In this document: piece after piece, positions 27,203 to 34,697 of the stretch
Layout of the letters: each line of letters opens with the position of its first letter
Numbering within the stretch: the first letter of the stretch is position 1
Assembly: GCA_030529185.1 (NCBI GenBank)
Contig: JAUMXI010000008.1
Location: forward strand, 1 to 54,921
DNA: 54,921 bases
Reading direction: 5' to 3'
DNA from: Flavobacteriaceae bacterium
GTDB lineage: Bacteria; Bacteroidota; Bacteroidia; Flavobacteriales; Weeksellaceae
Position numbers and translations under genes: made by a program
The notes under the pieces: model-generated
Told to the model about the DNA's origin: nothing
Database searches by the model: none
Seen by the model: only the letters and a program-made list of their open reading frames with translations

Positions 27203-27901
27203 TTATTTTAATTGCTTTTGGAAAGCAATGGACACCAACATGTAATACACTATTGCTAACGGAATTCCTGCAAAATTGCCAAAAATCAGAATAGGAATTA
27301 CCCCTAAAATTAAAGCTATTTTGGGATAATTATCTTCTATTTTTTTAGACTTAAATTTCATTGCAATCATCTTGATTGGGCTAACCAAAAGCCAAGAACT
27401 CAATGCAGTAAGACCTAATAAAAGCCATTTATTTTCCATTAAAAATAAAAAATCTCCTGTTTTTTGATATGCGTAATACAAGCCAAAAATCAAGAAAGTA
27501 TTGCTCGGTGTGTTCAAACCTTTAAAATAGTAAGTTTGCTCATCATCAATATTAAAAATTGCCAATCTCAAACAAGAAAACAGCGTAATGAAAAGCCCTA
27601 AATATTTCAGCCAAAACAACTCTTCGTTAGGAATATTTCCGAGCATTACATACATCGTAAGCCCTGGCAACACCCCAAAAGTGACCATATCGGCAAGGGA
27701 ATCCAGCTGAATTCCCAATTCCGAATTAGAACCCATAGCCCTTGCCACAAAACCATCAAAAAAATCTAAAATCGCTGAAAGCACAATGCAAATCGCCGTG
27801 ATTTCATAATTGCCTTGCAAAAGTTGTATTGCCCCAACACTCCCAGAAAAAAGATTCCCCAGCGTGAAAAGGTTCGCTAAATTATTCTTAACAAAATTCA
27901 T
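27203..27901 (-). CDS. pssA: CDP-diacylglycerol-serine O-phosphatidyltransferase
   Basis: 232 aa from the ATG at 27901. It makes phosphatidylserine, precursor of phosphatidylethanolamine, in the inner membrane. The CDP-alcohol phosphotransferase signature is complete: DFFDGFVARAMG followed by GIQLDSLADMVTFGVLP, giving the D-x2-DG-x2-AR...G-x3-D-x3-D pattern. About seven membrane segments follow. A frame from a TTG at 27925 exists, but a perfect -7 box (27907-27914) lies inside that extension, so the ATG at 27901 is preferred. The -7 box then ends just 5 nt before the ATG. Confidence 0.9.
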   Translation of the reverse strand: MNFVKNNLANLFTLGNLFSGSVGAIQLLQGNYEITAICIVLSAILDFFDGFVARAMGSNSELGIQLDSLADMVTFGVLPGLTMYVMLGNIPNEELFWLKYLGLFITLFSCLRLAIFNIDDEQTYYFKGLNTPSNTFLIFGLYYAYQKTGDFLFLMENKWLLLGLTALSSWLLVSPIKMIAMKFKSKKIEDNYPKIALILGVIPILIFGNFAGIPLAIVYYMLVSIAFQKQLK

Positions 27902-27906
27902 AAAGG

Positions 27907-27914
27907 CAAAGATA
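27907..27914 (-). promoter_or_regulatory. -7 box of pssA, leaderless-type spacing
   Basis: Minus-strand TATCTTTG followed by C, a full match, ending 5 nt before the ATG. This places the expected transcription start at or beside the start codon. Confidence 0.6.
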
Positions 27915-28046
27915 AAATTTTTCAACGATATTCAGGGTTTTAAATTTTATTAAAATTAATTAACATTGTTTAGTAAAATTATAATTAAACAATATTCAAA
28001 ATGACCGTTTATTAAATTAAACTTAATTAAACAATAAAAATATTTT

Positions 28047-28076
28047 TTGTTTGTTTAAAATAAAAATGTAGTTTTG
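28047..28076 (+). promoter_or_regulatory. promoter of the DUF2147 gene
   Basis: TTG (28047-28049), exactly 19 nt, TAGTTTTG (28069-28076). This is a textbook Bacteroidota promoter. Confidence 0.75.
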
Positions 28077-28101
28077 TCTCATAATTTTAAATTTGGAAAA
28101 A

Positions 28102-28521
28102 ATGAAATTAAAACTTTTTTCAGTGATGGCTTTATTGGAAACTGCTTTTGCTTTTGCTCAAATAGAGGGAAAATGGAAAACCATAGACGACGAAACAAGA
28201 AAACCAAAATCTATCGTGGAAATTTTCAAGAAAAGCGATGGAAAATATTACGGCAAAGTTCATCAGCTTTTGATAAAACCCGCTCATCCGAATTGTGTCA
28301 AATGCAAAGACGACAGGAAAGACCAACCTATTTTAGGAATGGAAATCATCCGAGGTTTATCTAAAAAAGACAATGAATTTAGTAGAGGAACCATCACCGA
28401 CCCAAAAACAGGAAAAACCTACAAATGTAGCATCAAAAAAGAAGGAGATAAACTTATTGTAAGAGGTTATATTGGGTTTTCACTCATCGGGAGAAACCAA
28501 ACTTGGCACAAAGTAGATTAG
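28102..28521 (+). CDS. DUF2147 secreted protein
   Basis: 139 aa from the ATG at 28102 (a TTG three codons upstream is less likely). A signal peptide ends near AFAQ (about residue 20). The mature protein reads IEGKWKTIDDETRKPKSIVE, then KYYGKVHQLL, CVKCKDDRKDQPILGMEIIRG and GTITDPKTGKTYKCSI, the conserved blocks of DUF2147 (about 120-residue periplasmic/secreted beta proteins). Three Cys are present, two as CVKC. The function is unknown. It stands alone between a strong promoter and a terminator. The signal peptide contains a Glu (LLETAF), which is unusual inside the hydrophobic core. Confidence 0.85.
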   Translation: MKLKLFSVMALLETAFAFAQIEGKWKTIDDETRKPKSIVEIFKKSDGKYYGKVHQLLIKPAHPNCVKCKDDRKDQPILGMEIIRGLSKKDNEFSRGTITDPKTGKTYKCSIKKEGDKLIVRGYIGFSLIGRNQTWHKVD

Positions 28522-28530
28522 AAACGCATT

Positions 28531-28570
28531 AAAAACCAACCTGATAACAAGTTGGTTTTTATTTTTTTTC
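28531..28570 (+). terminator. terminator after DUF2147
   Basis: AAAAACCAAC and GTTGGTTTTT flank a 10-nt loop, followed by a long T-rich tail. Confidence 0.85.
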
Positions 28571-28577
28571 AAAAAAC

Positions 28578-28604
28578 TTGTAACGAATTTTATTTTTCTA
28601 CACT
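28578..28604 (+). promoter_or_regulatory. candidate ECF-sigma promoter of the sigma operon
   Basis: TTGTAACG, an A/T spacer of about 13, then TCTACAC. The region lacks a TAnnTTTG box, and TGTAAC is a typical ECF -35 core. It sits about 60 nt before the first gene of an ECF sigma operon, which fits autoregulation. The assignment is inferred. Confidence 0.4.
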
Positions 28605-28662
28605 AATGAGGTATAAAATGCATTTTACAAAACGATAACTTAACTTTTAAATTAAAACAAAA

Positions 28663-29121
28663 ATGACAACAATACTTTCAACGAAAAATAAAACTTTAAA
28701 CCTAATTGGTCAAATTGCATTTTTAACATTATTAGAAATATTTCTTTGGAGAGTTTATTTTCATTTTTGGGAAGGAAAAGAGCCTATTTTGATAATGATA
28801 AATCCTTTAATTTTGGTGATTAGAGCCATTTATTATCATTCTGAAATTAAAAAATCTAATGATTTAATCAACATCAAGGAAAACATAAAAACAGTAATCA
28901 ACGCAGTGAAATTCACCAATTATTTCACCATTGCCGTTGTATCCTTTTCAAAATTTAAAGATATTTATATTCCAATAAAACAATTGTATGTGGGAAATAT
29001 TTCGGTTGCTCATTTTAGCGAATTGTTTTTGAGTTCCCTTGTTTTTATTCTGGGAGTTTATTTCATCTACCGAATGACTTACTGGAAAATTACCAAAAAA
29101 TTAAGTGAAAATGTCGTTTAA
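28663..29121 (+). CDS. hypothetical membrane protein of the ECF sigma operon
   Basis: 152 aa, Lys- and aromatic-rich. Four likely membrane segments: about residues 12-30, 38-57, 84-104 (weak) and 124-143. A charged loop, HSEIKKSNDLINIKENIK, sits between the second and third. I recognise no family. It is 27 nt before the sigma factor and is probably co-transcribed, so it may be a sensor or a target of the same stress response. Confidence 0.65.
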   Translation: MTTILSTKNKTLNLIGQIAFLTLLEIFLWRVYFHFWEGKEPILIMINPLILVIRAIYYHSEIKKSNDLINIKENIKTVINAVKFTNYFTIAVVSFSKFKDIYIPIKQLYVGNISVAHFSELFLSSLVFILGVYFIYRMTYWKITKKLSENVV

Positions 29122-29148
29122 TTAGGTAATTCTTTTAAATTCGCAACG

Positions 29149-29640
29149 ATGAATCAATTACAAAAAGAATTTACGAAACAATTGAGCGAAAATCAGAGAA
29201 TTGTCCATAAGATTTGTAAAATCTACACGGATAACCCTCACGACCACGAAGACCTTTTTCAGGAGATTGTTATTCAACTTTGGAAATCTTATCCGCAATT
29301 TCGTGGAGATGCTAAATTTTCTACTTGGATGTATCGCATTGGCTTGAATACTGCTTTGGCATTGTTCAACAAGAAAAGCAAAACGATTCTTATCAATACC
29401 GATAATCCTCTGGAAAACATCAAGATAGCAAATGAAGAACACGAGGAAGATTCTGAAAAGATAAAGGCAATGTATGATGCCATTCATCAACTTTCTGATG
29501 TAGAAAAGGCACTCATTATGATGTATTTAGATGATAAACCTTACAGAGAAATTGGTGAAATCCTCGGAATTACGGAAGGAAATGCCCGCGTGAAAATGAA
29601 TAGAGCAAAAGAAAAACTACGAACCCTCATCAAAAAATAA
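29149..29640 (+). CDS. ECF-type RNA polymerase sigma factor
   Basis: 163 aa. Region 2 (about 20-85) has DHEDLFQEIVIQLWKSYPQF and FSTWMYRIGLNTAL, the -10-recognising helix. Region 4 (about 105-160) ends in IGEILGITEGNARVKMNRAK, a helix-turn-helix that reads the -35. Length and the missing regions 1 and 3 mark it as an ECF (sigma-70 group 4) factor. It sits between a membrane protein and a membrane protein of anti-sigma type, 5 nt before the latter. Confidence 0.93.
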   Translation: MNQLQKEFTKQLSENQRIVHKICKIYTDNPHDHEDLFQEIVIQLWKSYPQFRGDAKFSTWMYRIGLNTALALFNKKSKTILINTDNPLENIKIANEEHEEDSEKIKAMYDAIHQLSDVEKALIMMYLDDKPYREIGEILGITEGNARVKMNRAKEKLRTLIKK

Positions 29641-29645
29641 TAAAA

Positions 29646-30263
29646 ATGGACGAATTAGAATTGCTAAAACAAGATTGGAGCAAGGAAAAAGACAACGAGT
29701 TTAAAATCTACTCCGAAGATGAACTCTTCCAGATGACCAAGAAAAAATCCGTATCCGTAGCGAAATGGGTATTTATCATTGCACTTTGCGAGATTTTATT
29801 TTGGATAGGTTTGGGGTTTCTTTTAGAAGAAAAATCGTTAGAAGAGCCTCCATTTAGAGGGGGAACTTTTGAAACCATTGTGGCTATATTTGATGCATTT
29901 GCCACAGCAATGCCTTTTTTATTTTTGGGGATAATTATTTACCTTAACTATAAAATTAGAAATACAGAAGACCCGAAAAAACTGATGAGAAAAATATTGC
30001 TAATGAAAAACGCTGTAAGGTGGTATATTAGAATATTTTTAATTGAAGTGTTATTGGTAATATTAATTTCATCTTTTTTTTCTATTTACGGATATAGTCG
30101 TGTTGATTATATGGTAATTATGATGATTATTCCAATTTTAGCATTATTTACTTTTATTATAATTTTATTTCTCCGATTTATTTATCATTTAATTTACGGA
30201 AATTTAATCTATAAATTGGAAAAAAACTACAAGGAACTCCAAGAGATGGAAACGCTACAATAA
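29646..30263 (+). CDS. probable membrane anti-sigma factor
   Basis: 205 aa. A cytoplasmic N-terminus of about 40 residues (LELLKQDWSKEK...YSEDELFQMTKKKS) is followed by four membrane helices (about 38-58, 84-104, 126-150, 158-180) and a coiled C-terminus (KLEKNYKELQEME). The short charged N-terminus followed by membrane helices, right behind an ECF sigma gene, is a common anti-sigma layout in Bacteroidota. No ZAS zinc motif is present. The function is inferred from position. Confidence 0.6.
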   Translation: MDELELLKQDWSKEKDNEFKIYSEDELFQMTKKKSVSVAKWVFIIALCEILFWIGLGFLLEEKSLEEPPFRGGTFETIVAIFDAFATAMPFLFLGIIIYLNYKIRNTEDPKKLMRKILLMKNAVRWYIRIFLIEVLLVILISSFFSIYGYSRVDYMVIMMIIPILALFTFIIILFLRFIYHLIYGNLIYKLEKNYKELQEMETLQ

Positions 30264-30268
30264 ATAAA

Positions 30269-30303
30269 AAAAACTCCGTGATAGAAATCTATCACGGAGT
30301 TTT
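30269..30303. terminator. strong bidirectional terminator
   Basis: ACTCCGTGATAGA and TCTATCACGGAGT form a perfect stem of 13 bp or more with A and T flanks. It ends the sigma operon and recA. Confidence 0.9.
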
Positions 30304-30337
30304 CATAAAAAAATAAACAAACTATGAAAACAAAAAT

Positions 30338-31345
30338 TTATTTTTCTTTGTTTTTAATGGCTTCGGTTATCTTCTGCGATAGTTCTTCTACCAATTCCAC
30401 ATTGTCTTTCAATAGGTCTTTCACTGCATCTCTACCCTGACCTAATTTGGTATCGCCATAACTGAACCAAGAGCCACTCTTCTTGATGATTTCGTAATCT
30501 ACTCCTAAATCCAAAATCTCTCCAATTTTAGAAACTCCCTCGCCATACATAATATCAAATTCTGCTTGTCTGAATGGTGGAGCAACTTTATTTTTCACTA
30601 CTTTTACTTTTACTCGGCTTCCTACTGCTTCATCACCTACTTTTATCGGCGTAGAGGCTTTTCTGATATCCACCCTTACCGATGCGTAGAATTTTAAGGC
30701 ATTCCCTCCCGTTGTTGTTTCAGGATTTCCGAACATCACACCAATTTTTTCTCTTAATTGGTTGATGAAAATCACGGTACATTTAGTTTTGTTGATGGTA
30801 GCCGTTAATTTTCTTAAAGCCTGAGACATCAGCCTTGCGTGAAGTCCCATTTTAGAATCTCCCATTTCGCCCTCTATTTCTGCCTTTGGCGTAAGTGCCG
30901 CAACAGAGTCAATCACCACAATATCAATCGCTCCCGAACGGATAAGGTTGTCTGCAATCTCTAAGGCTTGTTCGCCATTATCAGGTTGAGAAATGATTAA
31001 GTTTTCTACATCAATCCCCAATTTTTCAGCATAATGTCTATCAAAAGCATGTTCTGCATCAATGAACGCTGCAATTCCTCCTGCTTTTTGTGCTTCAGCA
31101 ATGGCGTGGAGCGTGAGCGTAGTTTTCCCAGAAGATTCAGGACCATAAATTTCTATAATTCTCCCTTTTGGGTATCCACCAACTCCCAATGCAATATCCA
31201 ACCCCAAAGACCCCGAAGGAATCACTTCTATAGTATCATCTACGGTAGTATCTCCGAGTTTCATCACGGTTCCCTTTCCGTAAGATTTATCCAATTTTTC
31301 CAGCACCAAACTCAGTGCTTTTTGTTTATCATCGTTTTTACTCAT
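30338..31345 (-). CDS. recA: recombinase RecA
   Basis: 335 aa from the ATG at 31345 ([10 protein letters not shown]). It carries out DNA strand exchange and the SOS co-protease role. Walker A is [13 protein letters not shown]; Walker B lies in [12 protein letters not shown]; the L2 region has [18 protein letters not shown], and loop L1 the [10 protein letters not shown] segment. A TTG 24 nt upstream extends the frame, but it lies inside the -7 box (31367-31374), so it is not used. No SOS (LexA-like) operator is obvious upstream. Confidence 0.98.
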   Translation of the reverse strand: MSKNDDKQKALSLVLEKLDKSYGKGTVMKLGDTTVDDTIEVIPSGSLGLDIALGVGGYPKGRIIEIYGPESSGKTTLTLHAIAEAQKAGGIAAFIDAEHAFDRHYAEKLGIDVENLIISQPDNGEQALEIADNLIRSGAIDIVVIDSVAALTPKAEIEGEMGDSKMGLHARLMSQALRKLTATINKTKCTVIFINQLREKIGVMFGNPETTTGGNALKFYASVRVDIRKASTPIKVGDEAVGSRVKVKVVKNKVAPPFRQAEFDIMYGEGVSKIGEILDLGVDYEIIKKSGSWFSYGDTKLGQGRDAVKDLLKDNVELVEELSQKITEAIKNKEK

Positions 31346-31366
31346 TTTAACTAAAATTAATTGGCT

Positions 31367-31374
31367 CAAAAATA
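31367..31374 (-). promoter_or_regulatory. -7 box of recA
   Basis: Minus-strand TATTTTTG, a full match, 21 nt before the chosen ATG. Confidence 0.55.
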
Positions 31375-31411
31375 CAAAATAATTTTAAGAAAAGAAATAA
31401 TAAATTTATAA

Positions 31412-31441
31412 TTGGTATCAAAAAAATAAATATTACCTTTG
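31412..31441 (+). promoter_or_regulatory. promoter of the MscS-type channel
   Basis: TTG (31412-31414), exactly 19 nt, TACCTTTG (31434-31441). A full consensus match, 25 nt before the ATG at 31467. Confidence 0.75.
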
Positions 31442-31466
31442 TATGAATTAACAACTTTTATAAAAA

Positions 31467-32279
31467 ATGATAGAATCAATATTACAAAAATTATCATCGG
31501 TAGATTACATTAGTATAGCGGGAAAAATTTTAGGAGCATTGCTTGTTTTATTCATAGGTTTATGGATAATTAAAATGATTTTAAAAGGTTTAAAAGTAGT
31601 ATTAGTAAAAAAACAACTTGATAAATCTTTACAAGGCTTTTTGATGAGTTTGGTAGGCTGGGGCTTGAGAGTTTTTCTTTTCATTGCAGTGGCAGGAGAG
31701 TTGGGGATAGAAACTACATCTTTTGCGGCGGTGATTGCGGCGGCGGGATTGGCTATTGGTATGGCATTGCAGGGCTCTTTGTCTAATTTTGCAGGGGGCA
31801 CTTTGATTATGGTCTTCAAGCCTTTCCGTGCAGGGGATTTTATAGATGTTCAAGGGCAGAAAGGGACTGTAAAGAAAATAGAAATTTTCACTACAACATT
31901 AAACACTACCGATAATAAAGAAATCATCATTCCTAATGGGATTCTTTCTAATGGAATCATCACCAATTATTCATCTGAAACCAATCGCCGTGTTGATTTA
32001 TTAATAGGAGTTTCCTACGATGCAAATATTAAAAAAACCAAAGAAGTTTTATTAAATATCGTAAATAATCACCCTCTTATTTTAAAAGACCCCGCACCAG
32101 CTGTTATGCTATTAAATTTAAATGAAAGTTCGGTAGATTACGAAATTCGTTCATGGGTTAAAAACCAAGATTATTGGGCGGTATATTCCGATGTTTTAGA
32201 AAAAACAAAAGAGGCACTTGACCAAGCAGGCATTGAAATCCCTTACCCTCATGTAATTGAAATTCAAAAGAAAATCTAA
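31467..32279 (+). CDS. small-conductance mechanosensitive channel, MscS family
   Basis: 270 aa. Three membrane segments (about 17-38, 58-78, 84-112) are followed by the MscS beta domain. The pore helix is Gly/Ala-rich (AAVIAAAGLAIGMALQGSLS), then FAGGTLIMVFKPFRAGDFID, the family signature. A soluble alpha-beta vestibule ends at YPHVIEIQ. It opens under membrane tension on osmotic downshock. Length is close to E. coli MscS. The next gene begins 19 nt downstream. Confidence 0.93.
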   Translation: MIESILQKLSSVDYISIAGKILGALLVLFIGLWIIKMILKGLKVVLVKKQLDKSLQGFLMSLVGWGLRVFLFIAVAGELGIETTSFAAVIAAAGLAIGMALQGSLSNFAGGTLIMVFKPFRAGDFIDVQGQKGTVKKIEIFTTTLNTTDNKEIIIPNGILSNGIITNYSSETNRRVDLLIGVSYDANIKKTKEVLLNIVNNHPLILKDPAPAVMLLNLNESSVDYEIRSWVKNQDYWAVYSDVLEKTKEALDQAGIEIPYPHVIEIQKKI

Positions 32280-32298
32280 TATTTTTAACCATTAAAGC

Positions 32299-32988
32299 AT
32301 GAAAATTAGCATCTTAAATAAATTCACGATTATTTTCGCTTCGTTTATTTCATTGTATAGTTTGGCTCAAACCCTTACTGCTAAACAAATCATCGATAAA
32401 AACATTCAAGAAACTGGCGGACTTACTCAGTGGAAACTCTTAAACACCATCTCTTTATACGGCAATGTAATTTTAGGAGACAAAGAGAAATACCCAATTA
32501 AAATTTATCAATCAAGACCAAATCTTACCAAGACCATCGTAATTATCAATAAAAAAGAGGAAGTAATAGAAGGTTTTGACGGAAAAAAAGGCTATGCAAT
32601 GAACTATGCCAACAACAAACTCCAAGAATATCCCAGCTACAAACCAGAAAACTTTGATACCGACTTTATTGATTACGAACAAAAAGGCTTTACCGCAAAA
32701 CTACTTGGGGTAGATAAAATCGCAGAACAAGAAGTCTTTAAAGTAGAATTAACTAAAAATGTAAATAAGACCATCTACTATTTTGATAAACAATCCTACC
32801 TATTAGTGCGAGAAGAAAGAAAGGACGAAACTATTGATTATTCCGATTATAAGATAGTAGGAAATCTATTAATGGCTTTTAGAATAGAAAGCAACTCTCC
32901 GAAAAATGATAACTACCTCATTATTCTCAATAAAATAGAAATCAACAAAGCTTTTCCTAAAAACACATTTAAGTTTAAAGTAAATTAG
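32299..32988 (+). CDS. LolA-like periplasmic protein
   Basis: 229 aa. A signal peptide ends near LAQ (about residue 24). The mature start, TLTAKQIIDKNIQETGG, and the beta-rich body with VIEGFDGKKGYAMN, YYFDKQSYLLVREER and DYKIVGNLLMAFRIES match outer-membrane lipoprotein-sorting (LolA/LolB-fold) proteins of the type found singly in Bacteroidota. Without adjacent lol genes the lipid-carrier role is an inference. It is likely co-transcribed with the MscS gene. Confidence 0.7.
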   Translation: MKISILNKFTIIFASFISLYSLAQTLTAKQIIDKNIQETGGLTQWKLLNTISLYGNVILGDKEKYPIKIYQSRPNLTKTIVIINKKEEVIEGFDGKKGYAMNYANNKLQEYPSYKPENFDTDFIDYEQKGFTAKLLGVDKIAEQEVFKVELTKNVNKTIYYFDKQSYLLVREERKDETIDYSDYKIVGNLLMAFRIESNSPKNDNYLIILNKIEINKAFPKNTFKFKVN

Positions 32989-33069
32989 CTTGAATCATTT
33001 GGAAATTTTGCCCCCTCTTATCTAGCCTTCTCAAACCGAAATTTGAGATAACTAAATATTGTTCGCTGT

Positions 33070-33379
33070 TTATTCATTTTCATCATCTTCCCAGTCGTAT
33101 TCTTCGTCATCATAGTCGCCATCTGTTCCATCACTGATTTTTGCTGGGTCGTCTTTGGGTAGCAGTTCGTTGTATTCCATTCCTGCGAAGAAACATTCGT
33201 CTTCTTTTTCGCTTCTATTGTATGAGATAAAAAAACCTTGTTCTTGTGCTTTCGTAGTTTTCTTTAAGCATTCTCATTCCTTCTGCTACCATTTTAGGAA
33301 AGTCCTGAAAGGAGATGTTTTCATTTTGCTCTTTGTAGTTTTTAAATGCTTGTTCTAAAATGTCTTTTTTTAATATCAT
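33070..33379 (-). pseudogene. small acidic protein, frameshifted
   Basis: The frame opens at the ATG at 33379 (MILKKDILEQAFKNYKEQNE...). It is read correctly to about RMLK, then must shift by one base near 33256-33268 to continue as KAQEQGFFISYNRSEKEDEC...DDEEYDWEDDENE and the stop at 33070. Unshifted, it ends early at a TAG. The total of 310 nt (3 x 103 + 1) fits one extra base. The intact product would be about 102 aa with a very acidic tail. No family recognised. It may be a true mutation or a sequencing error. Confidence 0.6.
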
Positions 33380-33483
33380 TGTAATAATTTTTATACTACA
33401 AATATAAGAATTTTAGAGGTTGTATTTTCTATCTCAACTATACAAAAAAAGTAAGATGCTAATTTTTAACACCTTACTTTTTG

Positions 33484-33570
33484 CAGAAAGGAAGGGATTC
33501 GAACCCTCGATACGGTTACCCGTATACTACCTTTCCAGGGTAGCTCCTTCAACCACTCGGACACCTTTCT
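33484..33570 (-). tRNA. tRNA-Ser (GGA)
   Basis: 87 nt with a long variable arm. Acceptor AGAAAGG/CCTTTCT, anticodon loop CTGGAAA (GGA), T-loop TTCGAAT, discriminator G. CCA is not encoded. Confidence 0.95.
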
Positions 33571-33612
33571 ATGATTTTGCAAAGATATAAATATTTTATT
33601 TCAAAACAAAAC

Positions 33613-34629
33613 TTATTCGGAAATTTCTCCTCGTAAGTTTTTGGCAAACAACATTGCGAAATCTTCGCTATAATTAGGGTTTTCCAGCAAGTGCATCGTT
33701 TTCGTTAAGGCACTTTCTACGCTAATATCCTTACCACTAATCGCGTTGATTTGCCCAAAAATATTGCTATTCTCATATTTTCCAATACTCACCCCTCCAG
33801 AAATACACTGACTAACACCAATGATTTCCGTGCCTTTTTTCCTCAATTCTTGGAGAATATTTAGAGTTTTTTCACCCCCGAAAATAGTTCCCGAACCAAA
33901 AACCTGAATAATCATCACCTTTACCAAAGAAATTTCTAATAAATAACTCAAATCCATTCCTGGGAAAATGCGACAAAGCAAAACGCTTTGGTTCAAATGA
34001 TAATCTACCGAAAAAACCTCATCGGCATTAGGTCTGAAAAGGAAATTCTCCTTAATATTCAAAGAAACGCCAGATTTCCCCAAAATAGGATAATTAGGGC
34101 TATGGAAGGCATCAAAGTTTTCAGAGCTAAATTTCAAACTGCGGTTACCACGCAGGAGTTGATGCTCAAAATACAATGCAACTTCCTGAATTACAGCCTC
34201 ATTGTTTTGATACAAACTCGCGTAATATAGACTCGTTAAAAGGTTCTCCTTGGCATCAGTCCTTAAATCTCCAATAGGAAGTTGGGAACCCGTTAAAATC
34301 ACAGGTTTGCGAAGTCCTTTCAGCATAAAACTCAGGGCAGAAGAGGTGTAAGCCATTGTATCCGTGCCGTGAAGAATGAGAAAACCATCATAATGAGCAT
34401 AATTTTCCTCAATGACTTTGGCAATACTTACCCAATCTTGGGGACCAATATCCGAACTATCCAAAGGTGGATGGAAAGAATGAATATCGGTTTCGCATTC
34501 TAAAAGTTTGATTTCTGGGAGCTTATCAAATATCAAATCAAAATTAAATGGCTTCAAACTACCTGTGGCATAGTCTTTTTCCATTCCGATAGTCCCCCCT
34601 GTATAAATGATTAAAACATTCCTTTTCAT
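33613..34629 (-). CDS. ansA: type I (cytoplasmic) L-asparaginase
   Basis: 338 aa. It hydrolyses asparagine to aspartate and ammonia. The first catalytic Thr lies in IYTGGTIGMEKD and the second in LHGTDTMAYTSSALSFML. GSQLPIGDLRTDAKENLL is the conserved central block. There is no signal peptide, so it is the cytosolic, lower-affinity type. The minus-strand -7 box TACTTTTG (34634-34641) ends only 4 nt before the ATG, so the message may be leaderless. Confidence 0.92.
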   Translation of the reverse strand: MKRNVLIIYTGGTIGMEKDYATGSLKPFNFDLIFDKLPEIKLLECETDIHSFHPPLDSSDIGPQDWVSIAKVIEENYAHYDGFLILHGTDTMAYTSSALSFMLKGLRKPVILTGSQLPIGDLRTDAKENLLTSLYYASLYQNNEAVIQEVALYFEHQLLRGNRSLKFSSENFDAFHSPNYPILGKSGVSLNIKENFLFRPNADEVFSVDYHLNQSVLLCRIFPGMDLSYLLEISLVKVMIIQVFGSGTIFGGEKTLNILQELRKKGTEIIGVSQCISGGVSIGKYENSNIFGQINAISGKDISVESALTKTMHLLENPNYSEDFAMLFAKNLRGEISE

Positions 34630-34633
34630 AGGT

Positions 34634-34641
34634 CAAAAGTA
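34634..34641 (-). promoter_or_regulatory. -7 box of ansA, leaderless-type spacing
   Basis: Minus-strand TACTTTTG, a full match, with only ACCT between it and the ATG at 34629. Confidence 0.6.
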
Positions 34642-34697
34642 AGAAAATACTTTCGGATATTTCACAAAATTTAATTAGATTTCTTAACTTTACCCCA

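Noticed and set aside
33155-33358. Plus-strand open frame of 67 codons
   Set aside because: It is antisense to the frameshifted acidic protein, has a TTG start and no family features.
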